Below are positions 34,369 to 45,869 of a stretch of DNA of 50,000 nt, in pieces. Source of the DNA: Aerococcaceae bacterium zg-1292 (GTDB lineage: Bacteria; Bacillota; Bacilli; Lactobacillales; Aerococcaceae). The notes beneath the pieces are model-generated. The model was not told the origin of the DNA. It ran no database searches and saw nothing but the letters and a program-made list of their open reading frames with translations. Where the stretch lies: positions 2,185,001-2,235,000 of the forward strand of contig CP065955.1 in assembly GCA_016126655.1 (NCBI GenBank), written 5' to 3'. How positions within the stretch are numbered: position 1 is the stretch's first letter; every line of letters starts with the position of its first letter. Made by a program: the position numbers and the translations under genes.

Positions 34369-37300
34369 TTATACAGTAGGTGTTTCGACGTCTGAATTGT
34401 CTTCAACAGCTGTAACATCCATATCTAATAGTGCTTCGACCGGTACTTCAAGATTCGATTTAATATTACGATATCTTGCCATACCTGTACCTGCAGGAAT
34501 TAATTTACCGATTGTAACATTTTCTTTCAATCCTAATAAGACATCTTTCTTACCACGAATCGCCGCATCTGTTAAGACACGAGTTGTTTCCTGGAATGAA
34601 GCTGCAGAAATAAATGATTTTGTTTCTAAGGCAGCTTTAGTAATTCCTAGTAATACTGGACGAGCAGTCGCTGGCACTTCACCGGCTGTAATAGCTTCAA
34701 TATTGGCTTGTGTAAAGTCTGCAATATCCATTAAAGCACCCGGTAAAATATTGGTAGATGCCGGATCCATAACGCGAACTTTACGTAACATTTGACGAAC
34801 CATTACCTCAACGTGTTTATCTCCGATTTCTACCCCTTGGCCGCGATAAACGGATTGCACTTCACGTAATAAGTATTTTTCAACGGTAATTACATCAGTT
34901 ACACGTAATAATTCTTTCGGATCAATCGAACCTTCAGTCAATGCTTGACCACGTTCAACTTGATCGCCTTCTTTTACTTTCAAGCGTGATTGGTAAGGTA
35001 CATTATATGTACGAGTATCGTTCACACCAACAATCGTAATGTCTTTAGAACGGTCATTTGCTTTTTCTTCAATTGTTTCAACCGTACCGGATACTTCTGA
35101 AATGGTTGCACGACCTTTTGGATTACGCGCTTCAAAAATTTCTTGGATACGTGGTAAACCTTGAGTGATATCGCCACCACCGGCAACCCCACCCGTATGG
35201 AATGTACGCATTGTTAACTGAGTACCTGGTTCACCGATTGATTGTGCAGCGATTGTACCAACCGCTTCACCCACTTCAACTTCCATACCTGTTGCTAAGT
35301 TACGTCCATAACAGTGTTTACATACACCGTGTTTCGTATCACAGGTAAAGACTGAACGAATCGTAACGGCTTCGACACCCGCCGCTGCAATTTCAGCGGC
35401 TTTATCTTCGGTAATTAATTTATCTGCAGCGATAATGACATCACCGGTTTGCGGATGACGAACAGTTTTTTGCGTATAACGTCCGATTAAACGTTCTTCT
35501 AAGGATTCGATAACACTATTGCCATCAGCAATTTCTGTAACTTCAATCCCTTTATCCGTACCACAGTCATCTTCACGAATAATAACATCTTGCGCCACAT
35601 CTACTAAACGACGTGTTAAGTAACCTGAATCGGCTGTTTTCAAGGCCGTATCGGTCATCCCTTTACGGGCACCGTGAGTGGAAATAAACATTTCCAAGAC
35701 AGATAATCCTTCACGGAAGTTTGACGTAATCGGCAACTCGATAATCTTGCCACTTGGCGCCGCCATGTTACCACGCATACCCGCTAATTGAGTAAAGTTT
35801 GAGATGTTACCACGGGCACCTGAATCAGACATCATATGGATTGGATTCAAGCGTGGTAATGAGTTTTTCAAATCTTCTTGAACTTTATCTTTGGCTTGCT
35901 CCCACGTACGGATAACACTTTCATAACGCTCATCTTCGGTAATTAAACCACGACGATATTGTTTAGTAATGTTATCGACACGTTTATGTGCTTCTTCTAA
36001 GATACCAGCTTTCGATTCTAAACGTAGAACATCCGCTACCCCAACCGTAATACCTGCACGTGTTGAGTATTTGTAACCTAAGTTTTTCAACTTATCTAAC
36101 ATGACAGAGGTTTCTGTAATATGGAATCGTTTGAAGACTTCCGCAATGATGTTACCAAAGTCTTTTTTCTTAAATGGTGGCACCATATCCATCGCCGCAA
36201 TAGCTTCTTTGACATTAGTACCTGGCTCTAAGAAATATTTATCCGGTGTTTGAACGGTTAAGTTTTCGTTTGTTGGTTCGTTTAAGTAAGGGAACTCTAA
36301 TGGCATAATTTCATTGAATAATAATTTACCAATCGTTGTCACCATTAAACGAGATTTTTGCCATTCAGTAAATGGTTTGCCTGGTAAAGCTTTAGCTGGA
36401 ATAGCTACACGTGTATGCAAGTGAGCATATCCGCTTTGGTAGGCAATTTCTGCTTCTCCAACTGTACTTAATACTAATCCTTCACCCACGCGTCCTGGTT
36501 CTTCTAATGTTAAGTAGTAGTTACCTAAGACCATATCTTGTGATGGTGTAACAACTGGTTTACCATCTTTAGGGTTCAAGATATTTTGCGCTGCTAACAT
36601 TAGTAAACGTGCTTCTGCTTGTGCTTCTTCAGATAATGGTACGTGAACCGCCATTTGGTCCCCATCGAAGTCGGCATTGAACGCCTCACATACTAATGGG
36701 TGTAAACGAATCGCACGTCCCTCAACTAAGGTTGGTTCAAACGCTTGAATACCTAAACGGTGCAAGGTAGGTGCTCGGTTAAGTAATACTGGGTGCTCAC
36801 GAATCACTTCTTCGATAACTGGCCAAATCGCATCATCTTGTGTCTCAATCATACGCTTAGCATTTTTAATATTTGTTGCGATTTCACGCTCAACCAATTC
36901 TTTCATCACAAATGGTTTAAATAATTCAATCGCCATTTCTTTCGGCAAACCGCATTGGTACATCTTTAAGTTAGGACCCACAACGATTACTGAACGTCCA
37001 GAATAGTCCACACGTTTTCCTAATAAGTTTTGACGGAAACGTCCTTGCTTACCTTTCAACATATGTGATAAAGATTTCAATGGACGATTTCCCGGTCCCG
37101 TCACTGCACGACCACGACGACCATTGTCGATTAACGCATCCACCGCTTCTTGCAACATACGTTTTTCATTTTGAACAATAATGCTTGGTGCGCCTAAGTC
37201 TAACAAACGTTTTAAACGATTATTACGGTTAATAACACGACGATATAAGTCATTTAAGTCACTTGTCGCAAAACGTCCACCTTCTAATTGCACCATTGGA

Positions 37301-38016
37301 CGAATATCCGGCGGAATCACTGGTAAAACGTCCATGACCATCCATGATGGTTGGTTACCGGATTCTCTAAAGGCATCCAGAATATCTAAACGACGAATCG
37401 CGCGTGTTCTCTTTTGACCAGTAGCTGTTTTTAAGATTTCTTTTAACTCAGCCACTTCTGCTTCTAAGTCAACTGCTTCTAACAATTCTTTAATCGCTTC
37501 TGCACCCATTTTTGCGTAGAAACGGTCACCGTACTCACGTTTTCTCTCGCGATATTCAGATTCTGTTAACAATGATTTTGCTTCTAATGGTGTATCGCCT
37601 GGATCAATTACAATATAAGAGGCAAAATAGATTACTTCTTCTAAATAACGTGGACTCACATCTAACACTAATCCCATACGGCTTGGAATTCCTTTAAAAT
37701 ACCAAACATGGGTCACAGGTGCAGCTAATTCAATATGTCCCATACGCTCACGACGCACTTTTGCTTTCGTTACTTCCACACCACAACGATCACACACACG
37801 ACCTTTATAGCGTACACGTTTTAATTTACCACAGCTACATTCCCAATCTTTTGTTGGTCCAAAAATTCTTTCACAGAACAAACCATCACGTTCCGGTTTT
37901 AATGTACGATAGTTAATGGTTTCAGGTTTTTTGACTTCACCATATGACCAACTACGAATTTTTTCCGAAGACGCTAATCCGATTTGCATCGCTTCAAAAT
38001 TATTAACATCGATCAA
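34369..38016 (-). CDS. rpoC: RNA polymerase beta' subunit
   Basis: Catalytic clamp subunit of RNA polymerase. 1215 residues, typical for Firmicutes. Zinc ribbon [20 protein letters not shown] near residue 60, the active-site [12 protein letters not shown] with three Mg-binding Asp, the second zinc site [13 protein letters not shown], and the bridge/trigger region around [16 protein letters not shown]. Start is TTG at 38016, with AGGAGG eight bases ahead. The rpoB-rpoC spacer is 297 bp, long for these genes, and filled by two tandem 120-bp repeats. Confidence 0.99.
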   Translation of the reverse strand: MIDVNNFEAMQIGLASSEKIRSWSYGEVKKPETINYRTLKPERDGLFCERIFGPTKDWECSCGKLKRVRYKGRVCDRCGVEVTKAKVRRERMGHIELAAPVTHVWYFKGIPSRMGLVLDVSPRYLEEVIYFASYIVIDPGDTPLEAKSLLTESEYRERKREYGDRFYAKMGAEAIKELLEAVDLEAEVAELKEILKTATGQKRTRAIRRLDILDAFRESGNQPSWMVMDVLPVIPPDIRPMVQLEGGRFATSDLNDLYRRVINRNNRLKRLLDLGAPSIIVQNEKRMLQEAVDALIDNGRRGRAVTGPGNRPLKSLSHMLKGKQGRFRQNLLGKRVDYSGRSVIVVGPNLKMYQCGLPKEMAIELFKPFVMKELVEREIATNIKNAKRMIETQDDAIWPVIEEVIREHPVLLNRAPTLHRLGIQAFEPTLVEGRAIRLHPLVCEAFNADFDGDQMAVHVPLSEEAQAEARLLMLAAQNILNPKDGKPVVTPSQDMVLGNYYLTLEEPGRVGEGLVLSTVGEAEIAYQSGYAHLHTRVAIPAKALPGKPFTEWQKSRLMVTTIGKLLFNEIMPLEFPYLNEPTNENLTVQTPDKYFLEPGTNVKEAIAAMDMVPPFKKKDFGNIIAEVFKRFHITETSVMLDKLKNLGYKYSTRAGITVGVADVLRLESKAGILEEAHKRVDNITKQYRRGLITEDERYESVIRTWEQAKDKVQEDLKNSLPRLNPIHMMSDSGARGNISNFTQLAGMRGNMAAPSGKIIELPITSNFREGLSVLEMFISTHGARKGMTDTALKTADSGYLTRRLVDVAQDVIIREDDCGTDKGIEVTEIADGNSVIESLEERLIGRYTQKTVRHPQTGDVIIAADKLITEDKAAEIAAAGVEAVTIRSVFTCDTKHGVCKHCYGRNLATGMEVEVGEAVGTIAAQSIGEPGTQLTMRTFHTGGVAGGGDITQGLPRIQEIFEARNPKGRATISEVSGTVETIEEKANDRSKDITIVGVNDTRTYNVPYQSRLKVKEGDQVERGQALTEGSIDPKELLRVTDVITVEKYLLREVQSVYRGQGVEIGDKHVEVMVRQMLRKVRVMDPASTNILPGALMDIADFTQANIEAITAGEVPATARPVLLGITKAALETKSFISAASFQETTRVLTDAAIRGKKDVLLGLKENVTIGKLIPAGTGMARYRNIKSNLEVPVEALLDMDVTAVEDNSDVETPTV

Positions 38017-38073
38017 GGGGCCTACCTCCTTTTGTTTTTCAGAGTGCCTATAACTCTTTTGGCTCCAAGGCTT

Positions 38074-38313
38074 TTATTTTGGTTCGCTCGGATTGGCTTG
38101 ACATCCACTTCGAAAAACCACACTGTGCGCTTTGCGCTCATCGTTGTTTTGCTCCAGTGGTTCAAGCCAGTTCATCCTCGCTCTCACCATGTCTTATTTT
38201 GGTTCGCTCGGATTGGCTTGACGTCCACTTCGAAAAACCACGCTGTGCGCTTTGCGCTCATCGTTGTTTTGCTCCAGTGGTTCAAGCCAGTCCATCCTCG
38301 CTCTCACCATGTC
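38074..38313 (-). repeat. Two tandem 120-bp leader hairpin repeats between rpoB and rpoC
   Basis: Units 38074-38193 and 38194-38313 differ at only 3 of 120 positions. Each reads on the minus strand GTGAGAGCGAGGATG, ACTGGCTTGAACCACTGGAG, a loop with GAGCGCAAAGCGC, then GAAGTGGACGTCAAGCCA and CCGAGCGAACCA. The GGCTTGA/TCAAGCC and CCACT/AGTGG arms form a hairpin. The second unit abuts the rpoB stop codon exactly. Confidence 0.95.
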
Positions 38314-41300
38314 TTATTCTTCAATTAATTCTTCTAAGATTTCTTCTTCCGCTTCATCTTCTTCGTCATCTGAAATTAAATCATCAAAATCACTGTCGTC
38401 AATCAAATCATCAGATTCATCTTCTTCAGCTTTAGATTCTGCTTGTTTTTGTTCTTGACGGTAACGATCTAATGCATTGTAGTTAACTACATCATCATCG
38501 TCTTCATCATCACGCAATTCAATTTCTTCATCATTAGCATCTAATACTTTTAAGTCTAATCCTAATGCTTGTAATTCTTTTACAAGGACGCGGAATGATT
38601 CCGGCACACCTGGACGTGGAATTGGTTGTCCTTTAACAATCGCTTCATATGTTTTCACACGACCAACCACATCATCTGATTTGTATGTCAAGATTTCTTG
38701 TAAGGTATATGCTGCACCATAAGCTTCTAAGGCCCAAACTTCCATCTCTCCAAAACGTTGTCCACCAAATTGTGCTTTACCACCTAATGGTTGTTGTGTC
38801 ACCAATGAGTAAGGTCCAGTTGAACGCGCATGTAATTTATCATCAACCATGTGGGCCAATTTAATCATATACATCACACCAACCGATACTTTGCGGTCAA
38901 ATGGTTCACCCGTACGACCATCATAAAGAGTCGTTTTTGCATCTAATTCCATGCCGGCTTCTTTAACCGTTGACCAAACATCTTCTTCTGTTGCTCCATC
39001 AAATACTGGTGTAGCAATTTTAATTCCTAATTGACGTGCTGCCATACCTAGGTGCAATTCTAATACTTGTCCAATATTCATACGCGAAGGTACCCCTAAT
39101 GGGTTTAACATAATATCAATCGGTGTCCCATCTGGCATAAATGGCATATCTTCTTCCGGCATAATTAAAGAGACAACCCCTTTATTACCGTGACGTCCGG
39201 CCATTTTATCTCCTTCATTAATTTTACGTTTTTGAACAATGTACACACGGACTAACTTATTCACACCTGGTGATAATTCATCACCATTTTCACGTGTAAA
39301 GATTTTAACATCGTGAACAATACCGCCACCACCGTGAGGTACACGTAGCGATGTATCACGCACTTCACGGGCTTTTTCACCAAAGATTGCATGTAATAAA
39401 CGCTCTTCAGCAGATAATTCCGTAACCCCTTTTGGAGTAACTTTACCCACTAAGATATCGCCATCTTTTACTTCCGCACCGATTGAGATGATACCATCTT
39501 TATCTAAGTATTTTAAGGCATCTTCACCAACGTTTGGAATCTCACGTGTAATTTCTTCAGGCCCTAATTTTGTATCACGAGCTTCTGATTCGTACTCTTC
39601 AATGTGAATAGAAGTATACACATCATCTTTGACAAGACGCTCTGACATAATAATCGCATCTTCGTAGTTATAACCGTCCCAAGTCATGAAAGCGACTAAT
39701 GGGTTTTGACCTAATGCCATTTCACCATTTTCCATTGATGGACCATCCGCTAAGATTTCGCCTACTTCAACACGGTCACCTAGTTGAACGATTGGGCGTT
39801 GGTTGTAACAAGTACCCGCATTAGACCGAGCAAATTTAGTTAAACGATACTCATCGGTTGAACCATCGGCAACTTTTACTTTCACACGGTTGGCATCAAC
39901 ATAAACAACTTCACCGTCACGTTTACATAGTAACGCAGCTCCGGAGTCATGCGCCGCTTTGTATTCCATACCAGTACCAATTAATGGCGATACTGGATTA
40001 ATCAACGGCACTGCTTGACGTTGCATGTTCGCACCCATGAGGGCACGGTTGGAGTCATCGTTTTCTAAGAACGGAATCGATGCTGTCGCAACGGCAACTA
40101 CTTGTTTTGGCGACACGTCCATAAAGTCCACTTGGCTGACTGGTACTTCAATGTTTTCAGATGTGGCACGCGCCATTACCATATCATTGACGAAGGTACC
40201 ATCTTCATTTAATAACGAGTTCGCTTGTGCAACTACATATAAGTCTTCTTCGTCAGCTGTTAAATAAACTGTCTCATCAGTAACGCTACGTGTTTCTTTA
40301 TCCACTTTACGGTACGGTGTTTCGATAAATCCATATTGATTAATTTTCGCATAAGAAGATAAACTGTTAATCAAACCAATGTTTGGACCTTCTGGCGTTT
40401 CGATTGGACACATCCGTCCATAGTGAGAATAGTGAACGTCACGCACTTCAAATCCGGCACGGTCACGCGTCAAACCACCAGGTCCTAAGGCTGATAGACG
40501 ACGTTTGTGGGTTAACTCAGATAATGGATTCGATTGGTCCATGAATTGAGATAATTGTGATGAACCAAAGAATTCTTTAATTGCCGCTACTACGGGACGA
40601 ATATTAATTAATTGTTGCGGTGTAATCGTAGCAGTGTCTTGTAATGACATACGCTCACGTACCACACGCTCCATACGGCTTAAACCAATCCGGAATTGAT
40701 TTTGTAATAATTCTCCAACTGAACGAATACGACGATTACCTAAATGGTCAATATCATCCGTCGTTCCGATACCGAATGGTAAATTCAAGTAATAATTAAT
40801 AGACGCGATAATATCCGCCGGTGTCAATGCTTTAAATCCATCAATATTGCCATTTCCAATCAAGTTGATGATTTGCTCTGGATTTTCTGGATGATAAACA
40901 CGGATAATTTGTAAATTAATTGGTTCAGCAACCACACTTTCAGGCGCTGGTGTCAATGTTACCGAATTAATATTAGCGTCTAGATACGGTGTTAATAAAT
41001 CAATTTTATCTTGATCCATTACGGTACCCTCTTCGAAAATCACTTCACCTGTTTCAGGATCTGCTAATGTTTCGGCTAGGGTTAATCCTAATAAACGATG
41101 TTTTAAGTGTAATTTTTTATTGATTTTATAGCGTCCAACTGGAGCCAAGTCATAACGACGCGGATCAAAGAAACGCGCTGTCAATAAATTACGTGAGCTT
41201 TCTGCTGTTTTCGGTTCACCTGGACGAAGACGCTCATAAATATCTTTTAGGGCTTCTTCTACACGAGAATCTGTAATATTTTTATGAACATCTTTTTCAA

Positions 41301-41964
41301 TGGTTGCCTCTAATAATTCTGACTCATTGAAAATATCAATAATTTCTTCATCTGACCCAAATCCTAGCGCACGTACAATCGCTGTAATTGGTAATTTACG
41401 GGTACGGTCGATACGAACATAGGCGATGCCTTTAGCATCCGTTTCAAATTCTAACCACGCACCACGGTTTGGAATAACAGTTGAGGTATAGCTGTGACGT
41501 GCTTTTTTATCCGTACGGTCATGGAAATATACACCTGGCGAACGCACTAATTGAGAAACAATAACACGTTCAGCACCATTAATAATAAAGGTACCCATTT
41601 CAGTCATAATTGGGAAGTCACCGAAGAACACTTCTTGCTCACGCACTTCGCCTGTTTCCTTATTAATCAATCGTAAGGTTACGTAAATGGGTTTAGAATA
41701 ATTGGCATCATGACTACGTGCCTCTTCTAAATTGTATTTTGCTTCTTTAAACTCATAGTCAATGAAATGCAATTCAAGATTTTCTGTATGATCCACTATT
41801 GGCGAAATATCTTCAAACATTACCTTAAGTCCCTCTTCTAAGAACCATTGGTAAGAATCAGTTTGAATCTCAATTAAGTTTGGTAAATCTAAAACCTCAT
41901 CGATACGCGCATAACTACGACGTTGAGCTTTTTTACCGTATTTTACAATATGATGCTGACTCAA
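38314..41964 (-). CDS. rpoB: RNA polymerase beta subunit
   Basis: Beta subunit of RNA polymerase, target of rifampicin. 1216 residues. The rifampicin pocket reads [32 protein letters not shown], wild-type at the usual resistance positions. Other blocks: [20 protein letters not shown] and [16 protein letters not shown]. The C terminus is a long acidic tail ([20 protein letters not shown]) unlike the short tail of many species. GTG at 41973 sits on top of the GGAGGGG ribosome site; TTG at 41964, eight bases after it, is the likely start, giving [21 protein letters not shown]. Confidence 0.98.
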   Translation of the reverse strand: MSQHHIVKYGKKAQRRSYARIDEVLDLPNLIEIQTDSYQWFLEEGLKVMFEDISPIVDHTENLELHFIDYEFKEAKYNLEEARSHDANYSKPIYVTLRLINKETGEVREQEVFFGDFPIMTEMGTFIINGAERVIVSQLVRSPGVYFHDRTDKKARHSYTSTVIPNRGAWLEFETDAKGIAYVRIDRTRKLPITAIVRALGFGSDEEIIDIFNESELLEATIEKDVHKNITDSRVEEALKDIYERLRPGEPKTAESSRNLLTARFFDPRRYDLAPVGRYKINKKLHLKHRLLGLTLAETLADPETGEVIFEEGTVMDQDKIDLLTPYLDANINSVTLTPAPESVVAEPINLQIIRVYHPENPEQIINLIGNGNIDGFKALTPADIIASINYYLNLPFGIGTTDDIDHLGNRRIRSVGELLQNQFRIGLSRMERVVRERMSLQDTATITPQQLINIRPVVAAIKEFFGSSQLSQFMDQSNPLSELTHKRRLSALGPGGLTRDRAGFEVRDVHYSHYGRMCPIETPEGPNIGLINSLSSYAKINQYGFIETPYRKVDKETRSVTDETVYLTADEEDLYVVAQANSLLNEDGTFVNDMVMARATSENIEVPVSQVDFMDVSPKQVVAVATASIPFLENDDSNRALMGANMQRQAVPLINPVSPLIGTGMEYKAAHDSGAALLCKRDGEVVYVDANRVKVKVADGSTDEYRLTKFARSNAGTCYNQRPIVQLGDRVEVGEILADGPSMENGEMALGQNPLVAFMTWDGYNYEDAIIMSERLVKDDVYTSIHIEEYESEARDTKLGPEEITREIPNVGEDALKYLDKDGIISIGAEVKDGDILVGKVTPKGVTELSAEERLLHAIFGEKAREVRDTSLRVPHGGGGIVHDVKIFTRENGDELSPGVNKLVRVYIVQKRKINEGDKMAGRHGNKGVVSLIMPEEDMPFMPDGTPIDIMLNPLGVPSRMNIGQVLELHLGMAARQLGIKIATPVFDGATEEDVWSTVKEAGMELDAKTTLYDGRTGEPFDRKVSVGVMYMIKLAHMVDDKLHARSTGPYSLVTQQPLGGKAQFGGQRFGEMEVWALEAYGAAYTLQEILTYKSDDVVGRVKTYEAIVKGQPIPRPGVPESFRVLVKELQALGLDLKVLDANDEEIELRDDEDDDDVVNYNALDRYRQEQKQAESKAEEDESDDLIDDSDFDDLISDDEEDEAEEEILEELIEE

Positions 41965-42060
41965 GCTATTCACCCCTCCAAATTATTTAAAACGCAATAT
42001 GGCTAGTTCGTTACAAACGTTACGTTTTTACAACATTTTATAACAGCTGCTATTTTTAGG

Positions 42061-42092
42061 CAAAAAAAAGACAAAAGCGAGCTTTTCATTCA
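42061..42092 (-). terminator. Candidate attenuator hairpin in the rpoB leader
   Basis: AAAAG-CTCG-CTTTT hairpin followed by GTC and T8 on the minus strand, between the rpoB promoter and start. The stem is short, so partial termination at most. Confidence 0.35.
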
Positions 42093-42192
42093 TTCTTTTA
42101 GGCTCAATTCTTTTGTTTTCTCTGCAAAAATCAACATTGGACAAGATTTCAATGCGATTTCTATACTTTTAACTGCGTCTTTGCATCTAAAT

Positions 42193-42221
42193 ATTATATG
42201 TTATTTCAAACATTCTGTCAA
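42193..42221 (-). promoter_or_regulatory. rpoBC promoter
   Basis: Consensus TTGACA (42221-42216), 17-nt spacer, TATAAT (42198-42193) on the minus strand, giving a leader of about 220 nt. Bases 42222-42425 hold no other feature I can name. Confidence 0.92.
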
Positions 42222-42425
42222 CAAAATATTTGATAATAATTTATGACATAGGCGACCATTCCTAAAAATCATACACGGTGAACAATCGATGGACCCATGT
42301 CCTGACACGATACTTTATAGCGAGTTAACGTCACCGTTCCAATGTATTAGTTCATCAAATGTTGCCCTTATGAAAAATATGTGAGCGGATAACCAAACTA
42401 AGATTAATTTTCAATTAGAAAACGA

Positions 42426-42454
42426 TTGAGTATTTTAGACGTATCTGCTATAAT
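42426..42454 (+). promoter_or_regulatory. Promoter of the CBS-ACT gene
   Basis: TTGAGT (42426-42431), 17-nt spacer, TATAAT (42449-42454) with TGC before it. Confidence 0.88.
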
Positions 42455-42479
42455 GAACGTGAATGTACAGCAGGGGGCT

Positions 42480-42575
42480 AACTTGAATTACTTCATCCGT
42501 TACCAGCCGAACAAAATGTGCACAGAGACAGAGGCCATACGAAGTTATTATTAAGCCAACCCGAGCGAACGAGGA
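42480..42575 (+). repeat. Leader hairpin repeat upstream of the CBS-ACT gene
   Basis: Plus-strand GTTACCAGCCGAACAAAATG, then CGAAGTTATTATTAAGCCA and CCCGAGCGAACGA directly before the GAGGAGG ribosome site. The 3' arm and tail match the rpoC and ROK copies closely; the 5' arm has decayed. Here the gene is on the plus strand and so is the repeat. Confidence 0.7.
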
Positions 42576-42585
42576 GGAACATCTT

Positions 42586-43221
42586 GTGATTGAAGCTTTA
42601 ACCATACCAAAGCAAAAACTCACCTGTATTAACGAACAATTAAATTGTCAAGAAGCCATTCAATTACTAGAGTCTAAAGGGTTACGTTGTGCTCCAGTCA
42701 TTGACGCAACTAATTCGATATACCGCGGCACAATTTACCGCTATCATATTTACCAGCATCTCTTTCGTTACCCAGATGCGGACTTATCGAGTATCCCAGT
42801 GACGCGTTTTTTAAAAAACACTACAAAAGTAGTGCGCGTGAGCGACAATGCAATCCGTTTATTATTTGTCATTGGTGATTTACCACAGATTGCTGTTTTA
42901 AGCGAACAAAACACTTTTGTCGGCATTATCGAACACAGCTCAGTATTACATTTTTTCGCAGAAGCATGGCTTTCCCACACCGGCAAATTCGTACTCGAAA
43001 TTACATCTTCTGGACGCATGGGCGAATTAAACCGTCTCACAAAATTAATTAATCGCTATACCGACATTGTTAGCGCCATGACCTTAGACGAGACGAGTTT
43101 TGGCACACCAAGCAAAGCGTTATTTGTTCTTCCTGAGCAATTTGATATTGTACAATTAAATGATTTAGAACGATTATTACAGCGCAAAAAATATTGCACC
43201 AAACACCATAAAATCAAATAA
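42586..43221 (+). CDS. CBS-pair plus ACT domain protein, CbpA-like (c-di-AMP-binding type)
   Basis: Cytoplasmic regulatory protein. 211 residues: two CBS motifs (about 10-65 and 78-130) and an ACT-like domain (about 138-205, GKFVLEITSSGRMGELNRLTKLINRY). This layout resembles Listeria CbpA, which binds cyclic di-AMP; DarB/CbpB proteins have the CBS pair without ACT. Ligand binding is inferred from layout. GTG start at 42586 with GGAGG eight bases upstream. Monocistronic, divergent from rpoBC. Confidence 0.8.
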   Translation: MIEALTIPKQKLTCINEQLNCQEAIQLLESKGLRCAPVIDATNSIYRGTIYRYHIYQHLFRYPDADLSSIPVTRFLKNTTKVVRVSDNAIRLLFVIGDLPQIAVLSEQNTFVGIIEHSSVLHFFAEAWLSHTGKFVLEITSSGRMGELNRLTKLINRYTDIVSAMTLDETSFGTPSKALFVLPEQFDIVQLNDLERLLQRKKYCTKHHKIK

Positions 43222-43255
43222 GTCATCCGATTTTTCATCTCGGATGACTTTTATT
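43221..43255 (+). terminator. Terminator of the CBS-ACT gene
   Basis: AGTCATCCGA / TCGGATGACT stem with TTTATT tail right after the stop codon. Confidence 0.92.
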
Positions 43256-43280
43256 CACTGATTGTCTCTTTTCGCTAGAA

Positions 43281-43494
43281 CCTGAATTCCCGAACACATA
43301 AACAGGATAATCACAATTAATGTTGATTTATCAATGTTTTTAGCTGGTTAAATACAATTTTTATATAGTTATGTGTTGTTTCGAACGTAACGATGAAATC
43401 ATTTTTCACTTTCTTTTAAACGTTGAAATATCAGCGATTTTTTGAAAATAAACTAATTTTTTCTGTGAAATTGTTATGAATCCGGGAATTCAGG
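43281..43494. mobile_element. 214-bp MITE, copy 2
   Basis: Same 12-bp ends CCTGAATTCCCG / CGGGAATTCAGG as copy 1, flanked by CTAGAA on both sides (43275-43280, 43495-43500). About ten differences from copy 1, so the insertions are separate and fairly recent. Confidence 0.92.
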
Positions 43495-43523
43495 CTAGAA
43501 AGTCTATTGTCACAAGCTGTTAC

Positions 43524-44153
43524 TTACACTAAAAAAGGATTAGTCAAGCGTTCATTACCAATAGTGGTCGCCGCGCCATGTCCCGGATACACGATACATT
43601 CATCTGCTAAAGGCAACAAGTATGTTTGGATGCCATTTAACAATTTCGATAAACTTCCTAAATAAAAATCCGTTCTACCAATACTGCCATTAAAAAGCGT
43701 ATCGCCAGCCATTACAAATCCTTCAGGTTCAAAAATATAGACCACGTGCCCTGGACTGTGACCCGGTATCAATTCAATACGAAATTCAAAATCCCCTACT
43801 CGCTTCATCCCAGTTTCCCGCCACAAATGCTCAGCAGGTTGTCTGCACACAGCTTCATTCATTAACCCTGATGATAAATTTAACATTGGGTCGCTCAAAA
43901 ACGCTGCTTCAATATGATGAATGTAGGCTTCAATACCAAAATGCTGACGCACTGCATCCAATGCGCCAATATGGTCAAAATGTCCATGTGTTAACAGCAC
44001 CGCCTGAGGCTGCCAATCATTACTCTCAATCCATTGAATCAATAATGATGCCTCATCACCAGGGTCAACAATCAAAGCCTGTTGCTGCTCATTAACAATT
44101 ACATAAGTATTTTCACTCGCAATACCTACCGTTTTTTGAAACACCTGATACAT
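43524..44153 (-). CDS. MBL-fold hydrolase, glyoxalase II-like
   Basis: Metallo-beta-lactamase fold thioester or related hydrolase. 209 residues with all metal motifs: THGHFDHIG, His in PGHSPGHVVY, Asp in MAGDTLFNGSIGRTDF, and the terminal PGHG. The GSIGRTDF string is typical of YcbL/YqgX-type short glyoxalase II relatives that lack the C-terminal helical domain. TTAGGAG precedes the ATG, and it follows alr by nine bases in the same direction, so alr and this gene form an operon. Confidence 0.9.
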   Translation of the reverse strand: MYQVFQKTVGIASENTYVIVNEQQQALIVDPGDEASLLIQWIESNDWQPQAVLLTHGHFDHIGALDAVRQHFGIEAYIHHIEAAFLSDPMLNLSSGLMNEAVCRQPAEHLWRETGMKRVGDFEFRIELIPGHSPGHVVYIFEPEGFVMAGDTLFNGSIGRTDFYLGSLSKLLNGIQTYLLPLADECIVYPGHGAATTIGNERLTNPFLV

Positions 44154-44162
44154 ATTATTCTC

Positions 44163-45320
44163 CTAATCTTTCAGATACACACGTGGTACGCGACGACTAA
44201 TATTGCAAAAAATTTCGTAACTAATCGTATTTAAACTCCGCGCAATATCACTTGCATGATTTTCAGACTTACCATCTTTACCAATTAATGTCACCGTCGT
44301 ACCTACCGGTAAATCACGCGGTATTTTAACCATCATTTGATCCATATTGATGACGCCTACCACTGGACAGTATTCCCCTGCAATAAGCACATCCACTGTT
44401 TGATAATGGCGCAACCAGCCATCAGCGTAACCAATCGGTACCGTCGCAATCCATTCACGCTCACTCGTAGTATATTGCGCCCCATAACTAATCGACTCAC
44501 CAGGCGCTACTTGCTTCGTATGCATTATTTCCGAAATAAGTTGTAACGCTGGTTGTAAATGCGTCGCCGTCTCTTTATTATGGCGCTCATCTTTGGGATC
44601 CATCCCATACATTGAAATGCCCAATCTAACAATATCTGACTGCGGCATTAAATCCGTATGCCACAATGCCATTGCTGTATTGGCATAGTGACGATAAGTT
44701 ACCGATTCAGGCACAGCTGCAATCAACGCTCTCCAACGTTCAAATTGTGTTTCAACATAAGCTTCTGGCCCACCACCAGCTGTTGCAAAATGTGTAAAGA
44801 CCCCTTGCCAGTTCACCCACGGAAAATCATTAATAATTGACGCAAAAGCTTCAACCTCTTCGACACTTCTCAAACCAATGCGCCCCATCCCTGTATCCAA
44901 AGCTAAATGAACCGTTAAACGATAAACATCCAATAAATTTACTTGATTCGTAGAGGTTAATTGTTTATATGCTTTCTCAAAAAAATCAATCCCTGTAACA
45001 GTAATCGTAATATTATAATGTAAAATTTCGGCAATGCCTCTTGGGTCCGTTAATCCTAAAACAAGAATCGGTATCTGACTGAGACCATTCTTACGTAGCT
45101 CAATCGCTTCATCCACTGTTGCTACCAACAAACCTTTAGCGCCGGCTTCAATCGCAGCTTTTGCTACCGGAATCGCACCGTGACCATAGGCATCGGCTTT
45201 TACCGTTGCATACAACATTTGATTATCATTCATTTTCGTCATCACATATTTTATATTATGTTGAATTGCATTCAAATCAACAATCGCCTCTGTCGGACGG
45301 TGTTCACTTGGTTCGTACAT
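44163..45320 (-). CDS. alr: Alanine racemase
   Basis: Supplies D-alanine for peptidoglycan and teichoic acids. 385 residues; PLP Lys41 in TVKADAYGHGA, catalytic Tyr in SYGAQY (about 283), and the Arg-containing PLP contact HLALDTGMGRIG. Transcribed apart from acpS by a terminator, although acpS-alr is a common Firmicute gene pair. Start ATG at 45320 with AAAGGTGG upstream. Confidence 0.97.
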   Translation of the reverse strand: MYEPSEHRPTEAIVDLNAIQHNIKYVMTKMNDNQMLYATVKADAYGHGAIPVAKAAIEAGAKGLLVATVDEAIELRKNGLSQIPILVLGLTDPRGIAEILHYNITITVTGIDFFEKAYKQLTSTNQVNLLDVYRLTVHLALDTGMGRIGLRSVEEVEAFASIINDFPWVNWQGVFTHFATAGGGPEAYVETQFERWRALIAAVPESVTYRHYANTAMALWHTDLMPQSDIVRLGISMYGMDPKDERHNKETATHLQPALQLISEIMHTKQVAPGESISYGAQYTTSEREWIATVPIGYADGWLRHYQTVDVLIAGEYCPVVGVINMDQMMVKIPRDLPVGTTVTLIGKDGKSENHASDIARSLNTISYEIFCNISRRVPRVYLKD

Positions 45321-45397
45321 TCAAATCGCCACCTTTAGTTATTGTCATATTAATTTTAGCATATCTGCCGAATATTATCATCAAAATGTCGGCACAC

Positions 45398-45435
45398 AAA
45401 AAACTGCTTACTCAACCCTATCATTGAGTAAGCAG
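45398..45435 (-). terminator. acpS/cshA terminator
   Basis: CTGCTTACTCAA / TTGAGTAAGCAG perfect 12-bp stem with TTTTTT on the minus strand, between acpS and alr. Confidence 0.95.
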
Positions 45436-45469
45436 ATATTCTCCATTAACTAAACTTGTTGTCCACGTA

Positions 45470-45853
45470 TTATTTCAAGCAACGAATCGCATGGTCAACA
45501 ATTGCATCCTTTGAGTTAATAATAACTGTTGCTGTCGCAAACGTTCGACAGTGACTAATTGACACAAGAACTTCTTCAATAACTGGACCATTTTGTAAAA
45601 CTGGACGACCCAATGCATCCGGAAGAATCGAGATATCTTTAAATTTTAGTCGTCCTAAACCAGTCCCTATTGCTTTCGCATAAGCTTCTTTGGCACTAAA
45701 ACGTCCTGCCAAAAATTCTACTTGCCGTGTCGCAGGCATCTCGTCAAATAATGCTTTTTCCGCATCTGATAATATTTTATCAGGAAAATCAGCATTACGT
45801 TCACAAGCTGCTGCAATCCGTTGAATTTCAATAATATCTGTTCCTAAACGCAT
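45470..45853 (-). CDS. acpS: Holo-[acyl-carrier-protein] synthase
   Basis: Transfers the phosphopantetheine arm of CoA to acyl carrier protein. 127 residues, typical. Mg-binding Asp in GTDIIEIQRI and Glu in FSAKEAYAKAIGTG. Starts 16 bp after the cshA stop, so likely cotranscribed with it. Confidence 0.96.
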   Translation of the reverse strand: MRLGTDIIEIQRIAAACERNADFPDKILSDAEKALFDEMPATRQVEFLAGRFSAKEAYAKAIGTGLGRLKFKDISILPDALGRPVLQNGPVIEEVLVSISHCRTFATATVIINSKDAIVDHAIRCLK

Positions 45854-45869
45854 TCAGGCACCTCGCGAA

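Noticed and set aside
38079-38435. Plus-strand frames over the rpoB-rpoC spacer
   Set aside because: They only read through the two 120-bp repeats and antisense rpoB; no start signal.
42435-42623. Minus-strand 62-codon frame
   Set aside because: Overlaps the cbpA-like promoter, leader and start in antisense; no support.
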